Below the pieces are notes generated by a model. It saw only the letters and a program-made list of their open reading frames with translations, had not been told where the DNA came from and made no database searches. From positions 50,289,990 through 50,353,989 of the forward strand of contig CM064509.1 in the NCBI GenBank assembly GCA_032716605.1: 64,000 nt of DNA, in the 5' to 3' direction. Positions within the stretch are counted from its first letter, which is position 1. The number at the start of each line of letters is the position of its first letter. Position numbers and translations under genes: made by a program. Below, one piece after another: positions 12,190 to 23,586 of the stretch. Source of the DNA: Paralithodes platypus. Taxonomy: Eukaryota; Arthropoda; Malacostraca; Decapoda; Lithodidae.

Positions 12190-14178
12190 CTGGGTATTCA
12201 AAGGAGTACAAAGGAAATCAAGCAACAACAGATCTAGTGACCCCTCTAGGCTGTTTGTCCTCCAAAACACTGAGGATCAAGTGTCCAAACAGTGGTTTAG
12301 AGTGGGTAAGGGAAAATTGGAAAGGGAACTACTGCCCAGGAATTAATGCCCGTGGCAGGATTAGGAAGTTAATGGGGGATAGATGGGTTAGTAACATAAC
12401 ACAGTTATAAGTGATATTTCGTATAACTGGGAAAAAGAGAGTAACATCTTAATACGTACGTATACGCAATAATCCTTTATGAATCTGAGGGAGGAATATA
12501 TTAAAGTTATTCATTAACAAACGCAGTTAGTCGCGGGTTTGATGCAAGATATTTGTCAAGGCTAAGTTTAAGAGAATCAACGGTGCTGCAGTCTATGAAG
12601 TCTCGGGGAAGCCCATTCCACAAGTTGACAACTCGATTGAAGAAGAAATTCTTAGATTAGTGAGAGTTAAGAGATTTACCAATAATTTTGCAACCGTTTC
12701 CCCCTTGTAATTAGATTGGTCGATAGTGAAGTACTTACTACAGTTCATATTGTCGATGCCTTTGATGATTTTGAACACTTGAATTAAGTCGCCTCTTAAT
12801 CTATCTATCTATCTATCTATTGCCTGACGCCGTGATCCCCGAAGGGGTGGCCACGAACGAACCGCCCCCATGCACCCCTGTCCCCAGTCAGTCGACGCCC
12901 CTCCTCCCAACCAGCACTGCCTGTATCCATATACTTCCTCACTCCATCCTTCCACCTCTCTTTCGGTTTACCTCTCCCTCTCTGTCCTTCCACCTCGCTC
13001 TCGTACACCCTCTTAGTCATTCTCTCGCTTCCCACATGTTCCATAAGGCCGAACCATCTCAAGGTGTTCCTTTTCACGCTTTCTAGCACATTTACCTCCA
13101 CACCACACTTCCTTCTTACTTCCTCATTCGTCTGTCTATCCCTCCATGTAACTCCGCACGCACTTCTCAAGTAACTCATTTCCACCCCTCTCATTCTTGG
13201 TCTGAGTCTATTCTCCACCGTCCATGCTTCGCTTCCGTAAGTCAGTGTCAGGATTACCACACTGTCATGCAAGGACTTCTTCACTTTCATACTGACCACC
13301 CTATTTCTTGTTACTGCTTTCAGCATTCCTACAATCCTCTTCCCCTGTTGCACCCTCTCCCGCACTTCTTCATCCATAGTCCCATCTTTACTCAACACAC
13401 TGCCCAGATACTTAAATGAGCTGACAATTTCCATAGCCTGACTGTTCAACTTCACCTCACACTCTGTGGCTTCACCCCTTTCGAAGACCATAAACTTGCT
13501 CATCCCCGCATTTACCTTCAGATTCCGTTTTTTACACACTGTTCCAAACACATCTACCAGACCCTGCAACTCCCATTCATTATCGCTCATCAGAACTGTG
13601 TTATCAGCAAACAACAGTACAGGTAGCTTGCACTCATTTCCCTCCCTTATCAGCGATATACCAACATCCACTGCTCCTCCTTGTACTTCCTTCATGACTC
13701 CATCCATATATACAGTAAACAACCACGGGGACATCACACACCCCTGTTTCAACCCAATTTGCGTCGGGTTAAAGGAAATAGATTTAATTCTCTAAGACAC
13801 TCCTCGTATGGTTTGTTCTTTATTCTAGGTATCTTTTTAGAAACTCTACGTTGAACTTGTTCTAGCTTGTCTATATCTTTTTGTTAATAAGGGCACACAG
13901 TAGTCCAGAAGAGGGCAGACTAAGGAATTGTAAAGAGTTAGGATAAATTATTTGGATTTATGCTCAAATGACCTGCCTATAAAGCCAATTATTTTGTTTA
14001 CCTTCTTAACAACTTCTGAACATTGTTGACTCGGTTTTAGGTTATTTGATATTCTTATTCCCAGATCGGTTTCTCTGTCTACACTCTTTAGCTGAGTGCC
14101 ATTCATCGAATAGTATGCTTTCTCATTTCGGTATCCGATATGTAGTACTTTACATATATCCGCATTCCTGACCGCAGG
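12190..14178 (-). mobile_element. CR1-like LINE copy 1 (3' part), interrupted by an RTE-like LINE
   Basis: A decayed CR1-like LINE on the minus strand in two blocks, about 13770-14178 and 12190-12799, separated by the insertion at 12800-13768. The first encodes RT C-terminal and post-RT sequence (PYEECLRELNLFPL at the break). The second continues with RGDLIQVFKIIKGIDNMNC, KYFTIDQSNY and the LP-rich end. The 3' UTR (12190-12410) matches that of copy 2 at 17990-18165, with the shared block CAAGCAACAACAG and CCTCCAAAACACTG. Several stops and frameshifts are present. Confidence 0.85.
12800..13768 (-). mobile_element. RTE-like LINE copy R1, 5'-truncated
   Basis: The minus-strand ORF 12817-13752 (311 codons) encodes the RT catalytic half onward. 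It shows KQGCVMSPWLFTVYMDGV, LLFADNTVLMSDNEWELQGL, FKYLGSVLSKDGTMDEEVRE, LTLTYGSEAWTVENRL, RWFGLMEHV and GDRGAWGRFVRGHPFG. The usual FADD box reads FADN here, so a catalytic Asp is lost. The stop codon TAG sits at the first unit of a (TAGA)n tail (12800-12820). It inserted inside CR1-like copy 1. Family placement (RTE-like) is by general resemblance and could be refined. Confidence 0.85.

Positions 14179-14181
<3 letters not shown>

Positions 14182-14211
<30 letters not shown>
14182..14211. repeat. (GT)n microsatellite
   Basis: About 14 GT units next to the 5' truncation of the CR1-like copy. Confidence 0.9.
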
Positions 14212-14213
<2 letters not shown>

Positions 14214-14272
14214 AGTGACAAAGAGCAATATCCTCGTGGTTGATGAAGTACGCTTTTGGCTGGTAAATAAAT

Positions 14273-14413
14273 CTATCTATCTATCTATTGCCTGACGCCG
14301 TGATCCCCGAAGGGGTGGCCACGAACGAACCGCCCCCATGCACCTCTGTCCCCAGTCAGTCGACGCCCCTCCCCCCAACCAGCACCGCCTTCGTTCATGT
14401 ACTTCCTCACTCT
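14273..14413 (-). mobile_element. RTE-like LINE copy R2, very short
   Basis: Only the last ~120 bp of the RTE-like ORF plus its (TAGA)n tail. The 7-bp sequence AATAAAT flanks it at 14266-14272 and 14414-14420, a probable target duplication. The 3' end is identical in layout to the other copies. Confidence 0.85.
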
Positions 14414-14639
14414 AATAAATAATAATTTTAATTTATTTTATATGAATTTGTTTATGTAAATGCCATATTGACGACCCCAATAGCATGCGCACTGTTACAA
14501 TACACATCTAACGTAAATCATTATGATAGCATGTTTGTATAACTATTATTTATGTAGCTTGTTGTGTGTATGCGTATGTATGTTGTATAATTGGTTTATT
14601 TCGAGCAGGCAGCCAATGATGCTGAAAATACACAGACTT
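14414..14639. other. Unclassified AT-rich DNA
   Basis: No gene or known repeat is visible. Confidence 0.4.
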
Positions 14640-14887
14640 AGCTTAAATCTTATCTTAAGGGATCAACAGACTGATCTTGGCTGCTAACGAAGCGCCTACA
14701 TACCCCGGAGGGAGTATGACGTGGGCAGGAGGCTTTGTGGGTACCCCGAGACGGTCCATCCAGACCTAGCCTTCCGACTAAGGAACGTTTTTTAGAAAAC
14801 TTCCCTGCTGGCTTGTGGGATCAAACCCCCAACACCAGAGCTAGCGCTCCCAATACAGTAACTAAGCGTGCTCGGCCACCGTGACCG
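14640..14887 (-). mobile_element. tRNA-derived SINE
   Basis: Read on the minus strand it opens with a tRNA Leu/Ser-like head. An A-box-like TGGCCGAGCACGCTTA lies at 14863-14878 and a B-box-like GGTTTGATCCC at 14817-14827, about 40 nt apart. It lacks a sound cloverleaf and is followed by a GC-rich body (14700-14810) and an AT-rich end near 14640. The two internal Pol III boxes plus a non-tRNA body are the SINE hallmark. The 3' boundary is approximate. Confidence 0.65.
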
Positions 14888-16435
14888 TGTGTGTGTATGC
14901 ACCTGAGTATATGCAGATGCGCTTAAATGGTGTTCAAAAGCTAAACTAGTATGACAAAAATAGCAACGCACCCCAAAAATAGGAGTAACAAAATGTGAGC
15001 GCAAGAGGCAACCTGTGTGAATGAAAGAGAGCGGGCCAAGATAGGAGTGGTGTGAGAGTGTGTCTGGTTGTGGACAGAGGGACAGACGGGAGAGCAGGTG
15101 TCACACTAAACATTAACGCCTCCCAAGAAGTCAACTCTCTTGGCCTGGTTAGAAACTCTAAATTTAACTTCTCGATTTTTATTTAGTTCTTCTTCTTCTT
15201 CTTCTTCTTCTTCATTCTATGCGTGAGTATGATATGTACACCATATATAATTTATAAGAACAGTATGGTATGGAAATATTACCAATCCTTACTGTTAGAT
15301 TGCCTCTCAAACGTTTTTGTAAATCATTTAAGTACGAAACTTTTCAGTAAATTTACAGAAAATTCAGTGTCGAGAAAACAGTGTATATAAATAAGGTAAG
15401 ATATGCATTAGAAAAATGAATGTGTAACTCAAAATATTAACATTGAGAGTCCTTGTTTCATTTGATTTGAAACCCATTTAATAATATTATCAAAGTTTGA
15501 GATAAACTAAATTTGGAATATTGGATGTACAGTATAATTATGAAAAGCAAAAACTGCAAGAGAACTGGCGTGATCTTGAATCTTTATCTGGCTTTAGTGA
15601 ATCATAACGTTGATTATATTATTACGTTTTGGTGTTCATATTGTAGAATGATTCTTTACAAACAGAACAAGGAGGACACATAAATATAAACCAAAACATA
15701 TACTGCGAATTGAATAATTACACACAAATAAAATCAGAGTGATTCCTATTGTTTCCAATAATATTTACAGAGTACTATACTATACTATACGTAGACAAGA
15801 ACAGGTTGGGTAACAAAGTTAAAAATATGTACACACGTTTACAGAGTTCTATAGTAAGCTCAAGGACAGTGTATAATTCAAGATTAGGAGGGATAATTAG
15901 CTGGCTATAAGAGGGAACTACACTGGAACTACTTGGGCGCCGCTAACTTTCCATATTTATAAATGTTGACTATGAAAAATGACACATTGATAATATAAAT
16001 ATCCCCTAATTGTATATTACGTGTTTTGTAGCGTTATCAGTGTGTTCTAGTAACGCAAGTCAGGAAGGATCTGTGGTCATATACTGTATATAAGGAGGAG
16101 GCTGTAGGTACCAGCCGAACAGGGCGGTACTTCCTGGGAGTGCTACAGGTGGCTGATAAAGACCGCTGGAACTCCTCTTTCACCACCTGGCCTCCCTAGC
16201 TGACCCTTTCTATGCCTCATCAATACTGAGGGCAACCTCAGTCTGCCCTCCAAAACACCTTATTTTCCTATCAATACATTATACTACAAACACATTAAAT
16301 ACTACACTCTCTTTATTTATTTTTTATATACAGTATATGATAACATAAAAACGCCCAGCTTTGGAGACCCCGGGACGGGGGGGGGGGGGGGGGGGGGGGG
16401 GGAATGCCCCTATCTGACTGACCCCTGGTTTGGAC
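14888..16435. other. Unclassified DNA with (TTC)n and poly-G tracts
   Basis: About 1.5 kb without a supportable gene. A (TTC)n run lies at 15186-15213 and a run of about 23 G at 16378-16402. The region 15220-16020 is AT-rich with stops in every frame. The short open frames at 14792-15134 overlap the SINE and its flank and show no domain. Confidence 0.5.
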
Positions 16436-16560
16436 TCTTCTTGTTACTCTATCTATACATTTACGTAATATCTGCGGCGTTTCTTCTAACTTCCTCTTTG
16501 TGGAACACCATCTCTCTTCTACCAATGCCGACTTACTTTTCTTCACCAAAACCTAGTTGT
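16436..16560 (+). pseudogene. Jockey-like LINE endonuclease fragment
   Basis: A 120-bp piece homologous to the start of the endonuclease at 6880-6990. It shares TTTCTTCTAACTT..CT, GTGGAACACCATCTCTC and the CTT.TTCTTCACC.AAAC block, and translates with gaps as ..VEHHLSS..DLLFFTKT. It is broken on both sides. Confidence 0.7.
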
Positions 16561-17400
<840 letters not shown>

Positions 17401-17534
17401 CTGGTTGAGTGTTTAATAAAATAAATTAGGTACGATGAAGTATTTTGTAGTATATGTTTGCTAATAAATTATTATGTTCTCTCTACCAACCAACTTTACT
17501 CCGAAACTCGATTAATGAAATTAACAAACACATG

Positions 17535-17610
17535 TGGCAGTCCGGGGATTCGAACCGAGGATGCTCACACCGAAAATCAACACACTTATGCATTGCACCA
17601 CGAAGACAGT
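17535..17610 (-). other. tRNA-like sequence (Pol III boxes), probable SINE head or pseudo-tRNA
   Basis: On the minus strand a perfect B-box GGTTCGAATCC (17546-17556) follows an A-box-like TGGTGCAATGC (17590-17600) at near-tRNA spacing. Flanking bases do not form a proper acceptor stem and the T-stem has mismatches, so a functional tRNA is unlikely. Confidence 0.5.
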
Positions 17611-17989
17611 TAAAGTGCAAATAAAGTTGTACAGTTTTCAAAAGCATAAATACACAAGAGATAGATAACAAATATGACTTAACATTTTATCATACTTTCA
17701 AGTATACAGTATATTATACTATGTACTCATATGGTTCATTGTAATATACAAGCATCATGCAGTATCATACAGGTATAATGTAGACAGTAATAATGGATTA
17801 AGTTAAAGATTATCTCATGGATGAAATTTATTTATATTGCAACAGATGCAATAGTTATGTAGCTATACAGTAGATCAACTACTCTATATCTAACTGTAAT
17901 AACAGACTGATGATTGGGTAATAAGCGAGTGAAGTGTGTGTTAGTGTGTGTGTGTGTGTGTGTTTATGTCTGTGTGTGAGAGAGTGATA
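17611..17989. other. Unclassified DNA with a short (GT)n
   Basis: AT-rich, with a GT tract at about 17937-17962. No gene. Confidence 0.4.
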
Positions 17990-18168
17990 TTACAAAGGAG
18001 TACAAAAGAAAACAAGCAACAACAGGTCATACGACCCCTAGAGGTTACTTGCCCTCCAAAACACTGCTGTTCCAAGTGTTGCAACAGTATTTCGGAGAGA
18101 ATGTGGGAAAGATGTGAGAAGGAAGTGCTGCCCTGGGTCTTAGTCCATGGCAGGGGAAATTACATTAA

Positions 18169-18643
18169 CTCCCAACGAGCGGGCAGTCTTGTTTACCGTT
18201 ACGCCTCACAGGTATATTTACAGATAGTGAGCCTCATTCCATGCCCTTTTTCATGCATAAGCAAGAGCCAGAGCGTAATACAATAATATATCCATCAAAG
18301 GGCGATAATAGAGCTTTCCAATGACACTTGAATCATTCTTGTACGACCACAGGTTCTCTTGCAACAATTGTGCAACCGGAGGCGAAAATACACTTAAATG
18401 AGGTATTTACCCCGATTTTATCCTTGTTGAGAGCAGTAGGGAGGCGGGGATGAGATACAGTATGTATCAGTGACGGCCACATAGCTGTGGCAAGCGGTCC
18501 GAGGTCACCTATTGTCCCCCCAGCACTCGGTTTCTCTCTCATAGCTCATAATGGCCTCAAAATGGCCCCCGTCATATGATGGGCACCACAGGATTGGCCA
18601 ATATTCTTTCTCCAGTCATATGACGGGCACAGCGAGTTGAGGG
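18169..18643 (+). mobile_element. TTAA MITE (family P, copy 2)
   Basis: 475 bp between TTAA at 18165-18168 and 18644-18647. Ends are TIR-like: CTCCCAACGAGCGGGC against CCCTCAACTCGCTGTGCC from the other end. It shares the internal AGAGCTTTCCAATGACAC block and the GAGCCAGAGCGTAATACAA stretch with the other P copies, diverged. The empty site is visible in CR1 copy 1 near 12368 (GTTAATGGGGG). Confidence 0.85.
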
Positions 18644-19277
18644 TTAAGATCTATTAGGTTACTGAACAAATACTACTAAAGAAATGATTGATTCAATTAC
18701 AAATGCAGTCAACCTTGGGTTCAGGGCAAGGTGCTAGTCTAGGCGAACTTTGAAGGAATCAACGGCGTTGCAGTCTATGCCATCTCGGGGAAGCCCATTC
18801 CACAGGTTGACGACTCGATTGAAGATGAAATTCTTGGATTTGTTAGAGATTAATGATTTACCAATGATTTTGCAACCATTTCCCCGCATGTAGTTTGATC
18901 GGTTAATTGTAAAATATTTACCACAGTTCATGTTGTCGATGCCTTTGATGATCTTTTTGATAGTAAGGGTACCAGAACTGAACGCAGTATTCCAAAATTG
19001 GGCAGACTAATGAATTGTAAAGGGTGAGGATAATGTCTTTTGATTTATGTTCAATTGATCTACCTATGAAACCTATAATTTTATTTGCCTTCTTAGCAAC
19101 TTCGGCACAATGTTGACTTGGTTTAAGTTACTGGAAATTGGTTTCTCTATCTACACTCTTTAGCTGGGTGCCATTCATCGACTATTCTGCTTTTTCATTT
19201 CGGTATCCGATATGAAGTACACTTATCTTCATTGGAGCACATTTACCAGATTTTAGCCCATTGTGAAAGCTTGTTAA

Positions 19278-19690
19278 CACTTACGGTGCGGGCATATTTC
19301 CGCCATATTAGGGCTCATTCAGGCACTTCTGATTGATTAAGCAAGTGTCTGAATGAAATTAAATGTATTCAGCTAAGACCTAGAAAAAAATAGCTTCAAA
19401 ATGACACCAAAACAAGCTTCATAGCTTGCGGGCTTCACCCACAGCGCTACCATAGACATTCGCTAAACTTAGCAGTTATCCCTAATGTCGAGCTACATTA
19501 GCCTTTAGCAGCGCTGTATATCTTGCGAGAGTATGGCTCATACTCCTCAGTGCACCGGCCGGCAGGCTGGGGGAAAGACGGGTAGCCTACCGCGCTCCCG
19601 CTCCCTCGCACTCGATTCTACAGGCTTTAAGAGGCTTTAAAAGCCTGTAAATTGCAATGGCATTCCGGAACGTCTCCTGCAGTCAATGGG
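19278..19690 (+). mobile_element. TTAA MITE (family P-related, copy 3) inside CR1-like RT
   Basis: 413 bp between TTAA at 19274-19277 and 19691-19694. Ends begin CACTTACGGTGCGGGC and, from the other side, CCCATTGACTGCAGG. It contains the related core TAGCTTCAAAATGACACCAA. It interrupts the CR1 RT coding sequence. Confidence 0.85.
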
Positions 19691-19910
19691 TTAAGATTGT
19701 TTTGCATATCTTAAACTTGTTCATTTGACAGTACAGTATTTGCGATTTTTGTGTCATCTCCAAACATTGATATTGTTCAGATGAGACCCTCACCTGTGTC
19801 GTTAATGTAAATTAGGAAAAGGACTGGCACCAGCACGGATCCTAGAGGTACACCACTAGTTACATTGGTCCACGTTGATGCTTCCCCATTAACCCGTATA
19901 CGGCAAAGCC

Positions 19911-21506
19911 CTAGTAATGAACACCATTCCCCCAGGCGAAGGTATGGCCATTTCGGTGATTATTCCAAATTGCGACAAAAACTACATCGGAGTGTAGGAA
20001 ATGTTCACGCGCACCCGGCCATATATATATTGATACCAATAAAATGTTGGGGGGGGGGGTGAGGGTGCAGTCCGTAGTTGAAAAATGTGGCACGAACGGC
20101 ATCACGTGGCGATATTGTCATCGAGCTGCAAGATTTACCCACCCGTATATTCTGGCGTACAGGGGGTAGAACCAAGGGGAGGGGAGGGTGGGGTGAATGA
20201 AATATCGCGTATATATTGTATGTTGAGCACTTTCATGCTATATAATGTACATGTATGTATATAGGCGACCCATCTGAATATTATATAGCAATAAATAAGG
20301 CGCAGATACACAATACATTCGATATATGGGCAAAAAAATGATACGTGAGACATGGGATGAGGAGGGAAAGAAGGAGGGAGAAGGAGGGAGAAAAGAGGCA
20401 GAGAGGATCGTCGAGGTATCATATGACAGCTGCCCGAGGGCAGAGAAGCCATGGGGTTCTCACCCTTATAGCCGGCCCAGCTGCAGGTGTCTGGGAGACT
20501 GGCAAAGGAGGAGGAGGGAGGGAGGGGAGTTGATAAGGAGATATTGCTTTATATCGTGCGTATTTATCACTCTCATGCTTTCATCTATGCATGCTGACAT
20601 TGCAGTAGTCCCATGTGAAGAGTGGACATCAATAACTAGGCTGTAGACAGTATAACAAGAAAGAAATCAGGGTAGGTACTAGGAGAGACGGAGACGAGAG
20701 GCGAAAGAGAGGGGGGAGTCTGGGTAAAATATATATAGTGGTCCAAAAATAGACTGGTGGCATCTTTCACACAAAAATGGCGGGGAAATTTGGATACAAG
20801 CACAGGGCTATTGTATTATTACAACTTATATACAATAAATGTATTTTTAGAGGAGCATTATATGTTATTACCTATGTAGTGAACAAAAATTAATGGATAT
20901 ACAATAGTATATCGATGTAATAATTTGTGTTTTTTTCACGAGTGACAGGTCGAGTCTACAGAGCAACTTTTCGCTGCCATATGGTATGAGCCTAGTCGGT
21001 AAGGTGATGGAAAGGGGAACTGAATGAATGTCAAGGCAGTGGTTTCGAATCCAGGAAGGGGTTATGGGTAAGTTTTTGCAATGTTTAGAACATTTTTAGT
21101 ACATTTTTGTTCTTACAAACTCATGTCATGTCATTGAATTCAAGCATTATGAAATATTCATAGAATAATTCATATTGCATGAATACAATGACATGAGTTT
21201 GTATTTTATCTTTTTATGTTTTTATTTCAATTTGTTTGTATTATTATTTATAAGGAAGACATACATTGCAAAATATTCATATAATTATTGCTATACATTA
21301 CTTACAATATATTTCAGGTATAACATTGGAAAACTTATAATTTTTTTATTTTGCTTTGCTTACAAATATAAATGAATATATACCAAAATATTACATATAA
21401 ATATATATACAATATGACAGGTACAAAATTACATAAAATTATATTCACACTATCACAGGAAATAACATTGTACTTCATGAAACAAACTGAAGTTGTGACA
21501 TAAGCG
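19911..21506. other. Unclassified DNA, no gene
   Basis: About 1.6 kb, including a run of about 11 G near 20049 and purine-rich 20340-20530. Short frames in 20135-20646 code low-complexity Arg/Glu/Pro text without domains. A weak tRNA-like pair of Pol III boxes lies at 20992-21056 (AGCCTAGTCGG and GTTTCGAATCC). A hairpin is at 21114-21203. Confidence 0.45.
21114..21203. repeat. Inverted repeat, 16-bp perfect arms
   Basis: TACAAACTCATGTCAT at 21114-21129 is exactly reverse-complemented at 21188-21203, with a 58-base AT-rich spacer that itself contains ATTCAT / ATGAAT pairs. Confidence 0.85.
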
Positions 21507-21517
21507 TGACATAAGCA

Positions 21518-21550
21518 TGGTCAGGTAGGTCAGGTCAGGTCAGGTCAGGT
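21518..21550. repeat. (GGTCA)n pentanucleotide tract
   Basis: Five to six GGTCA units (TCAGG in the other phase) at the 3' edge of the piggyBac remnant. Confidence 0.85.
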
Positions 21551-22410
21551 GGGGCAGGAGTCAAGGGCAGGGCGGCGACACTCTTTAGCGTATGGAAGTC
21601 TCTGAAGCAGTCACCCAAGCAGAGTGCAATTTTGCATTCGTTGTATTTGGTGGTGACCTTGGGCTCCGTCTTGGGCCTCCTGGTGGTGTGGGTGCAGACG
21701 TGGCATTTCAACTTCTTTCGTCGACTGCCAACAAATTCTGTGTGGACTGGGAATTGTGTCTGTACAACCACCTGGATGCGATCAGGGACGTAGTGACCGC
21801 GCCAGCCCACATTAGTTCGAGTGAGCTTGCTGTATTTCTCCAGGAGTTGATAAGAGACGTTGTACACAAACTCCTGAAACTTTATTTTCTTGTTCAGGGC
21901 CATGTCCTTCTTCACCAGCCACATATTGTAGGCGTTGAGCATCGGAATGTCCACAAGATGAAGGAATAACTTGTGATACCACTTCACAGTTTTCCTCAGA
22001 CACTCAACGCCTGCAAGTTGACAGTCGGACTTGTCCACCAGGCGCATGTTCTTAGTGTAGTCCACTACCATGTCAGGTTTTTGGATGGTTTTCTTGGTGC
22101 AGTAGTGGACTTTACCTGAATCAACCTGGGCACCTGTATGGACAGTGAAAAGCAGGTGAACATCGCGTCTGTCCTACCACTTCATGGCCACCACTTTGCC
22201 AGGAATGATGGCTTTCTAGCAGCCACTCTCTGCCTTCCACGGCCGCTGACACCACCTGAAGGAGGGCTGGTTGTGTCATCAGGGCGCGTGGGAGAGGGAC
22301 GTGCAGGCTCCATGACAAATGCTTGGTAACTGACTGTGCACGCACGACTGGAACGTGTGTTGTGGGTGTATCTAGAGTTGCCATGTACTCGCACACCAAT
22401 TTGTAGCCGC
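21535..22410 (-). pseudogene. piggyBac-like transposase, C-terminal remnant
   Basis: A piggyBac-family transposase cuts and pastes DNA at TTAA. The open part (21535-22071, 178 codons) carries MVVDYTKNMRLVDKSD, the conserved segment with the third catalytic Asp of the family. It then has ECLRKTVKWYHKLFLHLVDI, and near the C-terminus the cysteine-rich domain CHVC..ECKIALCLGDCFRDFHT. Upstream in the same frame the text continues (RRDVHLLFTVHTGAQVDSGK) but has an in-frame TAG at 22174-22176 (after VVAMKW), and homology fades by about 22400. The first two catalytic Asp regions are absent, so it cannot act alone. It is a possible historical source for the TTAA elements in this window. Confidence 0.9.
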
Positions 22411-22516
22411 CTGGCTGAAATCCTGCAGTTTTGGTATGCGTTTAAAATCCAGGATCTTAAGAGTCCCGTCGCCTTCGCCCAGTAAAACTTCTTAAGAGTC
22501 TCGGCACTTTGCCGGG
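22411..22516. repeat. Fragment of foldback F centre
   Basis: Contains CTTAAGAGTC, CGCCTTCGCCCAGTAAAAC and CTTAAGAGTCTCGGC, matching the centre of the F elements (for example 58211-58290). Confidence 0.6.
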
Positions 22517-22520
22517 GTAA

Positions 22521-23005
22521 CTCTCAAAGAGCCGGGGGGGGGGGGGGGAATATATCACTGTCGCGCCAAACGCCTATATTTACCGAAAATAATCTTCATT
22601 CCATGCTCTTTTTCATACATAAACAAGAGCCAGAGTGCAATACAACTATATATCCGTGAAATGACGATGATAGAGCTTTCCAATGACACCTGAATCATCC
22701 TTGTACGACATTGAGTTATCTTGCAATGATCGTTCAAGCGTAGGGGAAAATCGACGAAAATAGGGATATTTTGGCGGTTTTGGGCGTGTGAGAGAGGTGT
22801 GAGGTGTGAGAGAAGTCTGTGCTTGACTTCAGTATATGCCGCGGGACCGTGGCAAGCGGATCAAGCCCGCCTATCATTCCTGCAATGCCCGGTCTCTCTC
22901 TCATCGCTCATATTATCCCAAAAATGGTGTCCGTCATATGACTGGCACCGTACAGATGGCCAATTTTCACTCTCCCGTCATATGATGGTCACCGCGAATT
23001 GAGGA
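22521..23005 (+). mobile_element. TTAA MITE (family P, copy 4)
   Basis: 485 bp between GTAA (decayed TTAA, 22517-22520) and TTAA at 23006-23009. The left end CTCTCAAAGAGCCGG resembles copy 2. It shares the TCATTCCATGC, AGAGCTTTCCAATGACACCT and TCATATGA blocks. It contains a poly-G run at about 22531-22548. Confidence 0.75.
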
Positions 23006-23232
23006 TTAATAACTAAGAACATAAGAACATAAGAAAATGGGAGTCTGCAGAAAGCCGATTGGCCTAAGCAAGGCAGATCCCTGTCCCACACAACCCCAAA
23101 TCAATTACAAAGCCCAATTATAGGCTCAATACTCTAATACCCTGAGGATCATCTTACCAAAACGGTTAGAGATTAACGCAGGATTATGGGGGTCTGCAGA
23201 GCGCTGATTGGCCCAACCCGGCTGATCCCCCT

Positions 23233-23586
23233 TCACACCCAACCCTTCTCGTCCATATGCTTATCCAATTTTATCTTAAAGCTCCCTACAGTTTTAGATC
23301 CCACTATAGCACTTGGTAGTCCATTCCACCCATCTACAACTCTGTTACCAAACCAATATTTGCCTATATCTTTTCTGAAACGAAATTTATCTAATTTGAA
23401 ACCATTGGTACGAGTTCTTTCGCTATCACTGAGCTTTAGTACATTTGTCATGTCCCCTTTGTTAATCCCACTAACCCACTTGAACACCTCTATCATATCC
23501 CCTCTAACTCTGCGTCTCTCTAACGAATGTAAACCTAATTTCTTCAACCTTTCTTCATACGGAAGATTTCTAATATTATGGATCAT
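23233..23586 (-). CDS. CR1-A RT C-terminal end (after frameshift)
   Basis: 117 codons: MIHNIRNLPYEERLKKLGLH, RRVRGDMIEVFKWVSGINKG, then FGNRVVDGWNGLPSAIVGS and the K-rich end. This is the post-RT region of a CR1 ORF2. It is continuous with the RT ORF just upstream except for a one-base loss in an A run at about 23590: AAAA here, AAAAA in the copy at 56293. Confidence 0.85.
   Translation of the reverse strand: MIHNIRNLPYEERLKKLGLHSLERRRVRGDMIEVFKWVSGINKGDMTNVLKLSDSERTRTNGFKLDKFRFRKDIGKYWFGNRVVDGWNGLPSAIVGSKTVGSFKIKLDKHMDEKGWV

Larger units (their letters stand above)
17990..19910 (-). mobile_element. CR1-like LINE copy 2, carrying two MITEs
   Basis: The minus-strand CR1-like LINE resumes on both sides of two TTAA insertions. 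The RT core at 19700-19905 reads [32 protein letters not shown] and FGDDTKI (the YADD-box equivalent with F-G). The C-terminal block includes 18734-18931 (MNCGKYFTINRSNY, FNRVVNLWNGLPRDGIDC). The 3' UTR at 17990-18165 matches copy 1. Removing the MITE at 19278-19690 restores NNLNKLSQW in frame. Frameshifts elsewhere make it a pseudo-element. Its RT core is the same type as CR1 family B further right. Confidence 0.85.

Noticed and set aside
12817..13086. Plus-strand frames over the RTE-like copies (also 37193, 38389 and minus 39259)
   Set aside because: Antisense shadows of the RT ORF; same Pro/Ser-rich text at every copy.
17535..17610. Functional tRNA gene
   Set aside because: B-box is perfect but the acceptor and T stems do not pair properly.
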